Virus record (IMG/VR): IMGVR_UViG_3300042914_004718
Location: 1 to 39,073 of that record
Reading direction: 5' to 3' (one strand)
From: a virus
Length of the DNA: 39,073 nt
The position numbers were made by a program, and so were the translations under genes. Below are positions 1 to 6,115 of this stretch, piece by piece. How positions within the stretch are numbered: position 1 is the stretch's first letter; each line of letters starts with the position of its first letter. Under the pieces are notes generated by a model, which made no database searches, was not told the DNA's origin, and saw only the letters and a program-made list of their open reading frames with translations.

Positions 1-152
1 TATTGGGTGGGTGAACACCCTATTGAAAAAAAATTAGAGTTTGCAGTTGACGGGTGTCAGACACCCGCCGCATATTGCATCCATGCCAGACAAACGAGCC
101 TCCAATAAAGTCCGTGTCACCGTTCCGATGGAAGACACATTGTTGGAAAAAA
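1..152. repeat. left copy of terminal direct repeat
   Basis: These bases recur at 38923-39073. The only difference is a run of eight A (26-33) here against seven A (38948-38954) there. The repeat covers the control region and first codons of the first gene. It shows that the sequence is a circular, or circularly permuted, genome opened at an arbitrary point. Because the copies differ by one base in a homopolymer, they are probably two independent consensus reads of the same locus. Confidence 0.93.
47..76 (+). promoter_or_regulatory. putative early promoter with palindromic operator
   Basis: A -35-like TTGACG (47-52) and a -10-like CATATT (71-76) are 18 bases apart. The spacer is almost filled by the perfect inverted repeat CGGGTGTC-A-GACACCCG (51-67). 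A shorter relative, GGGTG-AA-CACCC, lies at 9-20, and GGGTGTCAGACACCC recurs at 380-394. A palindrome between -35 and -10 just before a ribbon-helix-helix-like gene fits autorepression. The boxes and the palindrome are visible in the sequence. The regulatory role is inferred. Confidence 0.5.
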
Positions 153-262
153 TCGAACGATTCGCTGCGGAACAAGGAATAGACAGGGTGGCCGCAATGA
201 AAATGATGTGCAGCTCCTACCTCACGGGGAAAACCAAAAAGAAAGGGAAAAAAACAATATGA
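83..262 (+). CDS. small ribbon-helix-helix-like regulator
   Basis: This 59-residue protein has a basic N-terminus, a short beta-like stretch (KVRVTVP, residues 9-15), then two helices (about 17-29 and 32-46) and a Lys-rich tail. That order of strand, helix, helix is the Arc/MetJ/CopG fold, whose dimers bind palindromic DNA. ATG 83 is chosen over the in-frame TTG 41 because 41 would place the promoter/operator inside the gene and the residues before 83 look non-coding. The stop overlaps the next start (ATGA). The palindromes at 51-67 and 380-394 are natural candidate targets. The family is judged by pattern only, and its role could be repressor or activator. Confidence 0.6.
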   Translation: MPDKRASNKVRVTVPMEDTLLEKIERFAAEQGIDRVAAMKMMCSSYLTGKTKKKGKKTI

Positions 263-435
263 CCAAAATCACATTCCCGATTGAGCGGGAAATGAGGGAC
301 CAACTGGCGTTGATCGCCAAGGAAGAGCGCCGGAGTCTGGCGTTCATTATGCGGGAGGCGGCGTCTATTTTTTTGGACAGGGTGTCAGACACCCCCGCCA
401 ATAAGGCGCACAAAAAGAAACGGAGGGCCGCGTGA
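259..435 (+). CDS. second small ribbon-helix-helix-like protein
   Basis: This 58-residue protein starts with a strand-like TKITFPIE (2-9), followed by helices at about 10-22 and 25-41 and the tail KKKRRAA. It resembles its upstream neighbour in plan (strand, helix, helix, basic tail) and may be a divergent paralogue. The start is ATG 259, overlapping the upstream stop, behind a GGGAAA-type ribosome site. Its 3' end contains a second copy of the GGGTGTCAGACACCC palindrome (380-394), so protein and putative operator share sequence. The last codons also carry the Shine-Dalgarno GGAGGG for the next gene. DNA binding is inferred from fold only. Confidence 0.55.
   Translation: MTKITFPIEREMRDQLALIAKEERRSLAFIMREAASIFLDRVSDTPANKAHKKKRRAA
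380..394. promoter_or_regulatory. second palindromic operator-like site
   Basis: GGGTGTCAGACACCC is a perfect 15-base inverted repeat (7-base arms around A) identical to the centre of the site at 51-67. It lies inside the 3' end of the second ribbon-helix-helix-like gene, about 40 bases before the HTH gene. An identical palindrome twice within 350 bases is unlikely by chance. The binding protein is unknown. The two small regulators encoded here are the obvious candidates. Confidence 0.5.
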
Positions 436-635
436 CACCCATAATGATGAGTGTGGACGAGGCGGCGCAGGTGACGGGGTATTGCGCCTGGACGATCCGT
501 GAATTGTGCCGCCGTGGCGAGTTCACCGCCGAGAAACCGCGTGGCAACAAGGGGGGCTGGAGGATTCTCCGGCCCTCGCTGGAGCGGTGGTGGAGCGACC
601 GGCGGCGGGCAACAACGAACAGGAGGGCCGCGTGA
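432..635 (+). CDS. MerR/excisionase-like HTH protein
   Basis: The protein has 67 residues. The segment SVDEAAQVTGYCAWTIREL (about 7-25) followed by a short basic wing (GWRILRPSLERWW) fits the HTH_17/AlpA-type winged helix of excisionases and small transcription factors. GTG 432 overlaps the upstream stop (GTGA) four bases after GGAGGG. ATG 444 or 447 are alternative starts. In a temperate phage with a tyrosine integrase it could be the excisionase or an early activator, although int is about 3.5 kb away across the circle junction. It ends in NRRAA, whose codons encode the ribosome site of the next gene. Confidence 0.65.
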   Translation: MTPIMMSVDEAAQVTGYCAWTIRELCRRGEFTAEKPRGNKGGWRILRPSLERWWSDRRRATTNRRAA

Positions 636-838
636 TCCGGGAAATCGTTGCATTGCCCGCCGCCTTGGTTGGGGCGTTCACGCCGACCGAGATGACGGTG
701 GCGATCGTGCTGTCGTTGATCTTGTGGTGGTTCCTGTTCGACTCGCTGGCCGTGCGGGTGCGGCGGGCGCGGGAGCGCAGGGACATCGAGCGGTTCTTTG
801 ACCGCCAGCGCCGGCGGAGGTTCCAGTTCCGGGGATGA
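632..838 (+). CDS. small membrane protein
   Basis: This 68-residue protein begins at GTG 632, which overlaps the previous stop (GTGA) and follows AGGAGGG. A hydrophobic segment MTVAIVLSLILWWFLFDSL (about 21-39) gives one clear membrane helix. A weaker hydrophobic N-terminus (IVALPAALVGAF) could be a second. The C-terminus is strongly Arg-rich, predicting that end to be cytoplasmic. I do not recognise the family. Small early membrane proteins of temperate phages often affect superinfection or membrane potential, but nothing here proves that. Confidence 0.6.
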   Translation: MIREIVALPAALVGAFTPTEMTVAIVLSLILWWFLFDSLAVRVRRARERRDIERFFDRQRRRRFQFRG

Positions 839-999
839 CTATTGAAATGGCCATTGTTTTCGGGGCGCTTGTTTTCGTCAGCCTCGTGCTGGCGTTCTGG
901 GCTGGGCAGGCATCGGTCTGGCACCGGCTGCGGCTGGAGGACGAGCGCGAGGACGAGCGGCGCAGGCGCTGGCGCGAATTTAAAGATTTCGAGGACTAA
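835..999 (+). CDS. small membrane protein, 54 residues
   Basis: ATG 835 overlaps the upstream stop (ATGA), and GGCGGAGG lies a dozen bases before it. The product has one hydrophobic helix (AIVFGALVFVSLVLAFWAG, about 6-24) and a highly charged C-terminal tail of Glu/Asp/Arg that looks like a short coiled coil. It pairs with the preceding one-helix protein, and the two may act together, for example as a membrane pair. The family is not recognised. The gene is supported by overlap, ribosome site and a well-formed membrane topology rather than by homology. Confidence 0.5.
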   Translation: MTIEMAIVFGALVFVSLVLAFWAGQASVWHRLRLEDEREDERRRRWREFKDFED

Positions 1000-1012
1000 C
1001 GATCCTCAACCC

Positions 1013-1040
1013 AAAAAACCCCGGGGCGCGAACCCCGGGG
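1013..1040 (-). terminator. strong hairpin, intrinsic terminator on the - strand
   Basis: CCCCGGGG (1019-1026), loop CGCGAA and CCCCGGGG (1033-1040) form an 8-pair all-GC stem. Read leftward it is followed at once by six T (complement of A 1013-1018), the classic terminator layout for a - strand transcript. Read rightward there is no T run. It lies between the early small genes and the recombination operon, and faces the - strand copy of the TTGACTGATACC motif at 1085-1096. Confidence 0.6.
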
Positions 1041-1067
1041 AAACAAAAACCATAAATACAACACACA

Positions 1068-1952
1068 ATGAGTAGCACACAATTGGTATCAGTCAACACA
1101 CAATCTCCGGTCGCCTTTGGCGAGATGGAGCGGATGGCCGAGGCGTTCGCCAAGAGCGGACTTTTCGGGTTGAAGACACGGGACCAGGCGCTCGCCTTGA
1201 TGGTGGTCGCGCAGGCCGAGGGGCGGCATCCCGGCAGCGTGGCCACCGAGTATCATGTGATACAGGGCCGCGCCTCGCTGAAGGCCGACGCCATGCTGGC
1301 GAGGTTCCAAGCGGCGGGCGGCAAGGTCGAGTGGAAGGACTACACCGACACACGGGTGAGCGGGGTTTTCTCGCATCCGCAGGGCGGGACTCTGGAGGTG
1401 GATTGGGACATGGCGCGGGCGAAGGCCGCGGGCCTCGGGACCAAGGACAATTGGCGCACCTACCCACGGCAAATGCTGCGGGCGCGTTGCATCTCGGACG
1501 GCATCCGCGGGGTCTACCCCGGCGTGCTGCAAGGGATGTATACGCCCGAAGAAGTCGGGGAGTTCAAGCCCGAGCCGCGGGTGGCGGTGGCCGCGATGGT
1601 GACAGCGCCTGTGGTGGAGGTATTACCCGAGCCGGAGGTGGAGGCGGTTGCCGAGGCGCCGAAAAAGAAGGTGCGCTACAAGCACATTCCGAACCCGCCG
1701 GAGCAGGAAGGCGAGGTGGTGGCTGCGGAACCCGCGCCCGCGCAGGAGGCCGAGTGGGCGAAGGAACTGGAGAAGCGGTGCTTTGAATACGAGCCGCGGG
1801 TGAATTCGTTCCTTGTGGCGAAGGGATTGGTCGGGGAGGGGCAGACCTTCCGCGACATCAAGGATCAAGCCTACATCCAGCGGGTGCTGGCAAACACGCC
1901 ACGCTTCATCGAAGCCGTCGTAAAGTTCACCGAAGTGAAGGAGGCGGCATGA
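1068..1952 (+). CDS. putative single-strand DNA annealing protein (RecT-like)
   Basis: The product has 294 residues. The N-terminal 170 residues carry the pattern of phage RecT-type recombinases: a motif around DQALALMVVAQAEGRHP (39-55), then YHVIQGRASLKADAMLARF and a late YPRQMLRAR segment. Such proteins anneal complementary single strands exposed by a partner exonuclease. Residues 170-230 are a Pro/Ala/Glu-rich linker before a short helical tail. The next gene, overlapping by four bases, encodes a Cas4/AddB-like nuclease, the expected partner, so the pair forms a RecE/RecT-type system. No ribosome site is visible before ATG 1068. The leader is A/C-rich. The SSAP assignment rests on pattern and neighbour and needs a profile search. 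Confidence 0.65.
   Translation: MSSTQLVSVNTQSPVAFGEMERMAEAFAKSGLFGLKTRDQALALMVVAQAEGRHPGSVATEYHVIQGRASLKADAMLARFQAAGGKVEWKDYTDTRVSGVFSHPQGGTLEVDWDMARAKAAGLGTKDNWRTYPRQMLRARCISDGIRGVYPGVLQGMYTPEEVGEFKPEPRVAVAAMVTAPVVEVLPEPEVEAVAEAPKKKVRYKHIPNPPEQEGEVVAAEPAPAQEAEWAKELEKRCFEYEPRVNSFLVAKGLVGEGQTFRDIKDQAYIQRVLANTPRFIEAVVKFTEVKEAA
1085..1096 (-). promoter_or_regulatory. copy of the TTGACTGATACC element (- strand)
   Basis: The 12-base core of the dispersed element is present without mismatch on the - strand (the match extends to TTGACTGATACCAA), inside codons 6-10 of the annealing protein gene. Downstream on the - strand there is no convincing gene, only about 45 bases and then the hairpin with T6 at 1013-1040. 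If the element is a promoter, this copy would make a very short leftward RNA. Confidence 0.5.
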
Positions 1953-2962
1953 GCGCGACGATCCGGCACTCCGCGCTTCCCAAGCTGGCGCAATGCCCGT
2001 GCTACGAATCCAACCCGGTCGCGGGACCGGCTGCGGAGCGGGGCACCCGGATGGACGGGGCGTTCCGGGCTTTGCTGCAAGGCAAGCCTGTGACGGCGGA
2101 ACTCACGACCGAGGAGTTGGAGGCGGTCATGTGGGCGGTGGACACGGCCCGCGACATCGCGGACGGCGCGGACATCGAGGCCGAGGAGGTTAACTTAAAG
2201 GTTAACACTCCCGGCATAGATCACGAGGGGACCGAGGATGCCCGGTGCGCGAGCGAGGCGATCAGTTTCGATCTCAAGTCGGGGTCTCTGCGCTCGTATT
2301 ACGAGCAGGCCGCGGCCTACGCGTTGGGCAACATGGAGCGGACTTTTGAGGAGAACTGGACTTTTGTCCTTCTCTTCTGCGACCAGCGGGAGTTCACGCG
2401 CTTGGAGTTCACCCACGCGCAGGCATCGGCGGTCGTGGCGGATGTGGTGGCCTCGGCGACCGATCCGAACCGCCAGCCGACCGCTTGTGAATACTGCTCC
2501 TGGTGCCGCAAGGCAGATACTTGTGTTGCCCGCACCGTTCCGGCGACCGACACGCTGGCGGTGGTAGAGGGCGTCAAGTCGCTCCAGGCGCTGCGGCAGG
2601 AGATCGCCGCGGACCCGAATCGGCTGGGCAAGTTCCTCGCGGCGGCGGCGGTTTTTGAGGAGGAGTTGTGGAAGCCTTTGAAGGACGCCGCGAAGGTCAG
2701 CCTCGACCTCGGGGACGAGGTGCCGGGCTGGAAGCTCGTGCGCCAGAGCGGCAGCGAGTATTTCGACCGGCTGGCGATCGTCTCGGCGGCGGTCGCCGGC
2801 AAGAGCGGGCTGGACGATCTGGTCGAGGCGCTGGGCGGGAAGATGAGCGGGAAGAAATTCCGCGAATGGGCTGGAAAGCTCGGCGTGCCCGTGCGCGAGG
2901 AGCAAGCGCAGCGCGGGGCGGAAATCTTGAAGCTGACCCAAGCCAAAAGGAGGGCCGCGTGA
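1949..2962 (+). CDS. PD-(D/E)XK exonuclease, Cas4/AddB-like
   Basis: This 337-residue protein has the hallmarks of the iron-sulphur PD-(D/E)XK nucleases: an N-terminal Cys-containing entry (LPKLAQCPCYE), an ERGT motif near residue 29, the metal-binding core in ISFDLKSG with the downstream QAAAYA motif, and a C-terminal cysteine cluster C-x2-C-x2-C-x5-C (CEYCSWCRKADTC). It resembles the DUF2800 group. It would resect double-stranded ends so that the overlapping upstream annealing protein can recombine them. The ATGA start follows GAAGGAGG, and the final codons (AKRRAA) encode AGGAGGG for the next gene. Confidence 0.78.
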   Translation: MSATIRHSALPKLAQCPCYESNPVAGPAAERGTRMDGAFRALLQGKPVTAELTTEELEAVMWAVDTARDIADGADIEAEEVNLKVNTPGIDHEGTEDARCASEAISFDLKSGSLRSYYEQAAAYALGNMERTFEENWTFVLLFCDQREFTRLEFTHAQASAVVADVVASATDPNRQPTACEYCSWCRKADTCVARTVPATDTLAVVEGVKSLQALRQEIAADPNRLGKFLAAAAVFEEELWKPLKDAAKVSLDLGDEVPGWKLVRQSGSEYFDRLAIVSAAVAGKSGLDDLVEALGGKMSGKKFREWAGKLGVPVREEQAQRGAEILKLTQAKRRAA

Positions 2963-3222
2963 TGAGATTGACCACAGAGAACACAGAGGGCACAGAGGCG
3001 GTCACACCAGAGACAGATGCTCGAGCCGTCTCGCACATTGGCTTTTTTTCCTGCGCCACCGTCCCCGCCCAATTCGCCCGCAAATTGGAACGCGAGCGCG
3101 ACGAGGCGAGAAAAGCTGCCGAGCAATGGCGAAAAGTGTTTTTCCTTTATCACGCTTGCATAACACATGAACCTTTAGCACCCGTCGGCAATCACCCATT
3201 CCCTTGGGAGGACGGCAAATGA
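2962..3222 (+). CDS. small coiled-coil protein with TTENTEGTE start
   Basis: This 86-residue protein starts at ATG 2962, or GTG 2959. AGGAGGG lies seven bases before the ATG. The first codons are three tandem nine-base units of the CACAGAG type (2973-2999) and yield TTENTEGTE. A charged helix follows (FARKLERERDEARKAAEQW), typical of small phage coiled-coil proteins. The family is not recognised. The start overlaps the exonuclease stop, and its stop overlaps the next ATG, so it is translated within the operon. Confidence 0.55.
   Translation: MRLTTENTEGTEAVTPETDARAVSHIGFFSCATVPAQFARKLERERDEARKAAEQWRKVFFLYHACITHEPLAPVGNHPFPWEDGK
2973..2999. repeat. tandem CACAGAG nine-base repeat
   Basis: Three consecutive units, CACAGAGAA, CACAGAGGG and CACAGAGGC, start right after the start codon region of the gene at 2962. 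Short CACAGAG-type strings are known to me as dispersed repeats in some bacterial chromosomes, so this may be a piece of host repeat captured at a gene start. The repeat is visible. Its origin is conjecture. Confidence 0.5.
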
Positions 3223-3335
3223 AATGGGTGTGCGACAAGTGCCGAAAGGGCAAAACGCCGCAGGAACTCTACGGGCGCTGCAACAAGTGCCAGCGGAACG
3301 GCTGGGTGGTCGCTGTTCAGAAGGAGGCCAAATGA
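3219..3335 (+). CDS. tiny zinc-ribbon protein
   Basis: Thirty-eight residues contain two CxxC knuckles, C5-D-K-C8 and C21-N-K-C24, spaced as in a treble-clef or zinc-ribbon fold. ATG 3219 overlaps the upstream stop and follows GGGAGGA by a normal distance. The end of the gene (QKEAK) encodes AAGGAGG for the next start, again overlapping. It probably binds one zinc ion and acts in nucleic acid or protein contacts during replication. The precise role is unknown. Confidence 0.6.
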   Translation: MKWVCDKCRKGKTPQELYGRCNKCQRNGWVVAVQKEAK

Positions 3336-3628
3336 CCGGCGTGGAACTGCGCGACCGCGGCATCCTTGCGGTGGATGGGAACACGCCCGAGGATTGGAAG
3401 GCGAGCGCCGACCACATCATCGGCTGGCTGGCGCGGAACGGAGCTGAGTTCACCGCCGAGGATGTGCGGCCTTGGATACCCGAGCCGCCGCACCCGAACG
3501 CGATGGGGGCGAGGTTTTCGGCGGCGGTGAAGGCCGGCGTGATCCACCATCTGTGCTATCGCAAGGCGAAACGGGCGCAGGCCCATGCCCGGGTGCTGGC
3601 GGTCTACAGGGGGGCGGTCCATGCCTAA
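3332..3628 (+). CDS. small winged-helix-like protein of replication operon
   Basis: This 98-residue protein contains DHIIGWLARNGAEFTAEDV (about 27-45), then a Pro-rich turn with HPNAMGARFSAAVKAGVI and a basic C-terminus. Small phage proteins with an xPNAMGAxFxxAxxxGxI segment are common in replication regions and look like winged helices, but I know of no assigned function. The ATG overlaps the upstream stop behind AAGGAGG, and the gene overlaps the following one by eight bases. Confidence 0.55.
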   Translation: MTGVELRDRGILAVDGNTPEDWKASADHIIGWLARNGAEFTAEDVRPWIPEPPHPNAMGARFSAAVKAGVIHHLCYRKAKRAQAHARVLAVYRGAVHA

Positions 3629-4316
3629 CCGCATCCTGCGCGAGGGAATTTTGACGAGCGAGCGCATCAACTCGCTCAAGCCGCAGGCCGAGCTGTTTTT
3701 CCGCCGGCTCATGTCGGTGGTGGATGATTTCGGGCGCTACAGCGCGAATCCGGCATTGCTCCGGGCGCATTGCTACCCGCTTAAACTCGATGAGGTCCGC
3801 GAGGCCGACATCTCCCGTTGGCTCACAGAGGTTGAGTCAGCCGGATTGATCGCTCTCTACGCCGTTGAGACAAAGCGGTATCTGGAGGTGTTAGACTTCC
3901 GGCAGCAAGTGCGAGCAAAGGATAGCAGATACCCGCAGCCGAATAGCGAACGCATAGCAGATGCTATGCAGGCGAGTGGCACAAGCCCAGCAGGCGAGAA
4001 GCCTCTGCAAGCAAATGCTCACTTAGACGGAGACGAAGACGAAGACGGAGTCGTAGACGAAGACGAAGGCGGTGTTGGTCGCGTCACCGCGCCCCGGCGC
4101 AAGTCGGGCTATCTGCTCGACGAGGAGTTTTGGGCGGAGATGCGCCGGCACTACCCGGACATCGATGTCGAGGCCGAGTCGCGCAAGATGGACGCCTGGT
4201 TGCTGACGAGGCCCGGGCGCAAGAAGACCCGCCAGTTTTGCGTCAACTGGCTCAACAAGGCCGAACCCGCGCTGGCCGCGGCGGCGCCGAAGGAAAGGGA
4301 TTTGTCATGGTCATAG
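3621..4316 (+). CDS. replication initiation / replisome-organiser-like protein
   Basis: The protein has 231 residues. The N-terminal 110 residues (ILTSERINSLKPQAELFF, then FGRYSANPALLRAHCYPL) match the winged-helix start typical of phage replication proteins that read DNA at the origin. Residues about 130-155 are an extremely acidic linker. The C-terminal domain (GYLLDEEFWAEMRRHYP onward) is helical with a basic end. It immediately precedes a DnaC-like loader, the usual order for an O/P-like pair that recruits host helicase. The DNA of the acidic linker (4025-4070) is a run of imperfect GACGAAGAC units, as seen for some phage origins lying inside the initiator gene. Confidence 0.65.
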   Translation: MPNRILREGILTSERINSLKPQAELFFRRLMSVVDDFGRYSANPALLRAHCYPLKLDEVREADISRWLTEVESAGLIALYAVETKRYLEVLDFRQQVRAKDSRYPQPNSERIADAMQASGTSPAGEKPLQANAHLDGDEDEDGVVDEDEGGVGRVTAPRRKSGYLLDEEFWAEMRRHYPDIDVEAESRKMDAWLLTRPGRKKTRQFCVNWLNKAEPALAAAAPKERDLSWS

Positions 4317-5035
4317 AGGAAATCGTTGAAAACCAAGAGCCGGTGGTGGAAATCCGCGCCTGCTCGGAATGTTTCACGCCGATGGAGTGCCGGGTGGTCG
4401 AGGTGTTTGGGCGGCGCCTCAATTTCGAGGTGCTGTGCGAGTCGTGCGCGGAGAAAAAGCGGTTGGAGTGCGAAGCGGAAGAGGCCCGCATTTGCGCGGA
4501 AAGGCTGCTCAAACGCTTTGAATCACTCTGCCCGCCACTTTACCGCTCCAGCGACCCGCAACGCATTCCTGCGGCATTCCTGCGCGAAATAGAGGCATGG
4601 CAGGTTTCGCCCCGGGGGCTGGGCTTTGTGGCGGTCGCGGGCCGAGGGAAGACGCGGGCGGCTTGGATGCTGCTCCGGCGGCTGCATTTCGCGGGGCACC
4701 GGGTGCATGGCATCACGGCGACCCAGTTCGCGAAGGCGTGCGCGGACCAATGGCACGACGATCCGGCGGTCAAGGCCGCGGCGCTGTCGCGCATGGAAGC
4801 GTGCCGGGGCGCGGAGGTGTTGCTCCTTGATGATCTCGGCAAGCAGAAATTCACCGAGCGGGCGGAAACCGAGCTGTTCGATTTGTTGGAACACCGGACG
4901 AGCCACGAGCTGCCCATCGTTTGGACAGCGAATGCCGGGAAGGACGAGCTGAAAAAAATGCTCTCGCCCGACCGCGGCGAGCCGATCGTGCGGAGGCTTG
5001 TGGAGTTTTCCAAGGTGGTGGGGGAGGGGAAGTGA
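4307..5035 (+). CDS. DnaC-like AAA+ helicase loader
   Basis: This 242-residue protein has an N-terminal zinc finger (C19-x2-C22 and C44-x2-C47) followed by an AAA+ ATPase: Walker A VAVAGRGKT (108-116), Walker B VLLLDDLG (171-178), a sensor-1-like IVWTANA (204-210) and paired arginines near 229. This is the architecture of IstB/DnaC-type loaders that place the replicative helicase on DNA. The P-loop is slightly unusual because the first glycine of GxxxxGK[T/S] is replaced. ATG 4307 lies within the previous gene (10-base overlap) behind AAGGAAAGGGA. It is expected to act with the upstream initiator-like protein and host DnaB. Confidence 0.82.
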   Translation: MVIEEIVENQEPVVEIRACSECFTPMECRVVEVFGRRLNFEVLCESCAEKKRLECEAEEARICAERLLKRFESLCPPLYRSSDPQRIPAAFLREIEAWQVSPRGLGFVAVAGRGKTRAAWMLLRRLHFAGHRVHGITATQFAKACADQWHDDPAVKAAALSRMEACRGAEVLLLDDLGKQKFTERAETELFDLLEHRTSHELPIVWTANAGKDELKKMLSPDRGEPIVRRLVEFSKVVGEGK

Positions 5036-5376
5036 ACATCCAACTCGACCTATTCGCTCCACCACCGAAAGACCCGGTGCAGGAACACCGCAGAATGTGG
5101 AAAATTTGCTGGGATTGGGAGGGGCCGGAAATCGGTGGCCGGTGCCAAGTGAGCGGATGCATGGCATTCAATGTCACGCACGGTCGCGCCAGCTATCATG
5201 CCGGCGCCCCCTGCGAAATCATTGCCCAAGATGGTAAAGATTGGCTTTGCCGGGTTGATTACTGGCCGGAATCTTGGTGTGCCGCCGTTTACAACGGACA
5301 AATCCTGCGCCTCGGCGTCATGGATATCTGGCCGCCGGTTCGCGATTTGATTCTTCAGAAAAAGGAGGCCGCATGA
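5032..5376 (+). CDS. unknown protein with N-terminal clamp-binding-like QLDLF
   Basis: This 114-residue protein starts at GTG 5032 (GTGA overlap) after GGGAGGGG. Residues 4-8 are QLDLF, identical to the consensus pentapeptide by which many bacterial and phage proteins bind the DNA polymerase sliding clamp. The rest is Trp- and Cys-rich (seven cysteines), compact and not recognised. The next gene has the related QLELF at the same place. Clamp binding is inferred from the motif and its exposed terminal position. Function is unknown. Confidence 0.55.
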   Translation: MNIQLDLFAPPPKDPVQEHRRMWKICWDWEGPEIGGRCQVSGCMAFNVTHGRASYHAGAPCEIIAQDGKDWLCRVDYWPESWCAAVYNGQILRLGVMDIWPPVRDLILQKKEAA

Positions 5377-5651
5377 CCCAACTGGAACTTTTTTCAAGTC
5401 ACCCTCGGGAACATTTGTTTCCCTACTGGCGCAAGCGCCTGGCCGCATGGCCCCGCGAGGTCTGGGAAGCGCGCCGGCATCCGCATTCCTCGGGCTGGAG
5501 CATGGCCACACAGGCCGGGTGGTTCGCCGATTTCCTTTTCAACGCCGGCGAAATGACCGCCCGCGAATACAGGCGCTGGCAAAAATTTGAACAGCGTGTC
5601 CTGCAATACAAAGTTTTGACTGATACCAACCAACACACCACCAACACATGA
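5373..5651 (+). CDS. unknown protein with N-terminal QLELF
   Basis: This 92-residue protein starts at ATG 5373, overlapping the upstream stop and following AAGGAGG. Residues 3-7 read QLELF, close to the sliding-clamp consensus. The middle is Trp-rich and basic (PYWRKRLAAWPREVWEARRH). It reads like a small adaptor that could couple replication proteins to the clamp. Its last 14 codons run through the TTTTGACTGATACC element (5614-5628) and look appended: the peptide LTDTNQHTTNT is unlike the rest. Confidence 0.5.
   Translation: MTQLELFSSHPREHLFPYWRKRLAAWPREVWEARRHPHSSGWSMATQAGWFADFLFNAGEMTAREYRRWQKFEQRVLQYKVLTDTNQHTTNT
5614..5628 (+). promoter_or_regulatory. copy of the TTTTGACTGATACCA element
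   Basis: This is an exact 15-base match to the element. It lies 20 bases before ATG 5648 and is preceded by TGCAATACAAAG. Downstream is the SD-less leader CAACACACCACCAACAC. It separates the initiator/loader group from a second replication group. A promoter or operator role is inferred from recurrence and position. Confidence 0.6.
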
Positions 5652-6115
5652 CAACACATGAACTGGCCGCGAAGGCCAACAAATACATCGACCAGGCCGG
5701 AACCTACCTTTGCAAGGTGAAGAACCCGGGCAACGGCTGGCTGGACAAAACCAAGACCACCGGAACCCCGTTTGTGCGGGTGCCCTGCATCGTGGACGAT
5801 CTGGAGTCGCCGCAGCACGGGCGCGAGATCGTCTGGCGGGGATACCTCACCGAGGCCGCGGAGCGGAAGACCCGGGAGCGGCTCGAGCGGGCCTTTGGCA
5901 TCAATTGGGACTACGCCTCGCTCTGCGACGGGCGGGCCTCGTTCGCGGGCCAGCGGTGCCGGATCACGGTCGAGGAGGAGGAGTGGAAGGGCGAGGTGCG
6001 CTTCAAGGCGAAGTGGCTCAACCCCGAGGGCGACGACCGGCCCGCGAAGCGGCTGATCTCGGTGGAGGAACTCAACGAACTCGTGGCCCGACTCGATGCC
6101 GAGGAGAACTTCTAA
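5648..6115 (+). CDS. DUF669-like, possible single-strand DNA binding protein
   Basis: The product is 155 residues long, mostly beta-like, beginning AGTYLCKVKNPGNGWLDKT and continuing with TPFVRVPCIVDD. The order (tight N-terminal strand pair, GREIVWRGYLTE, then a helix ERLERAFGINWD and a C-terminal strand pair) resembles DUF669-type phage proteins, which lie beside recombination and replication genes and are suspected single-strand binding proteins. ATG 5648 overlaps the previous stop, and ATG 5657 is an alternative. No ribosome site is visible. The TTTTGACTGATACCA element is immediately upstream. Confidence 0.5.
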   Translation: MTTHELAAKANKYIDQAGTYLCKVKNPGNGWLDKTKTTGTPFVRVPCIVDDLESPQHGREIVWRGYLTEAAERKTRERLERAFGINWDYASLCDGRASFAGQRCRITVEEEEWKGEVRFKAKWLNPEGDDRPAKRLISVEELNELVARLDAEENF

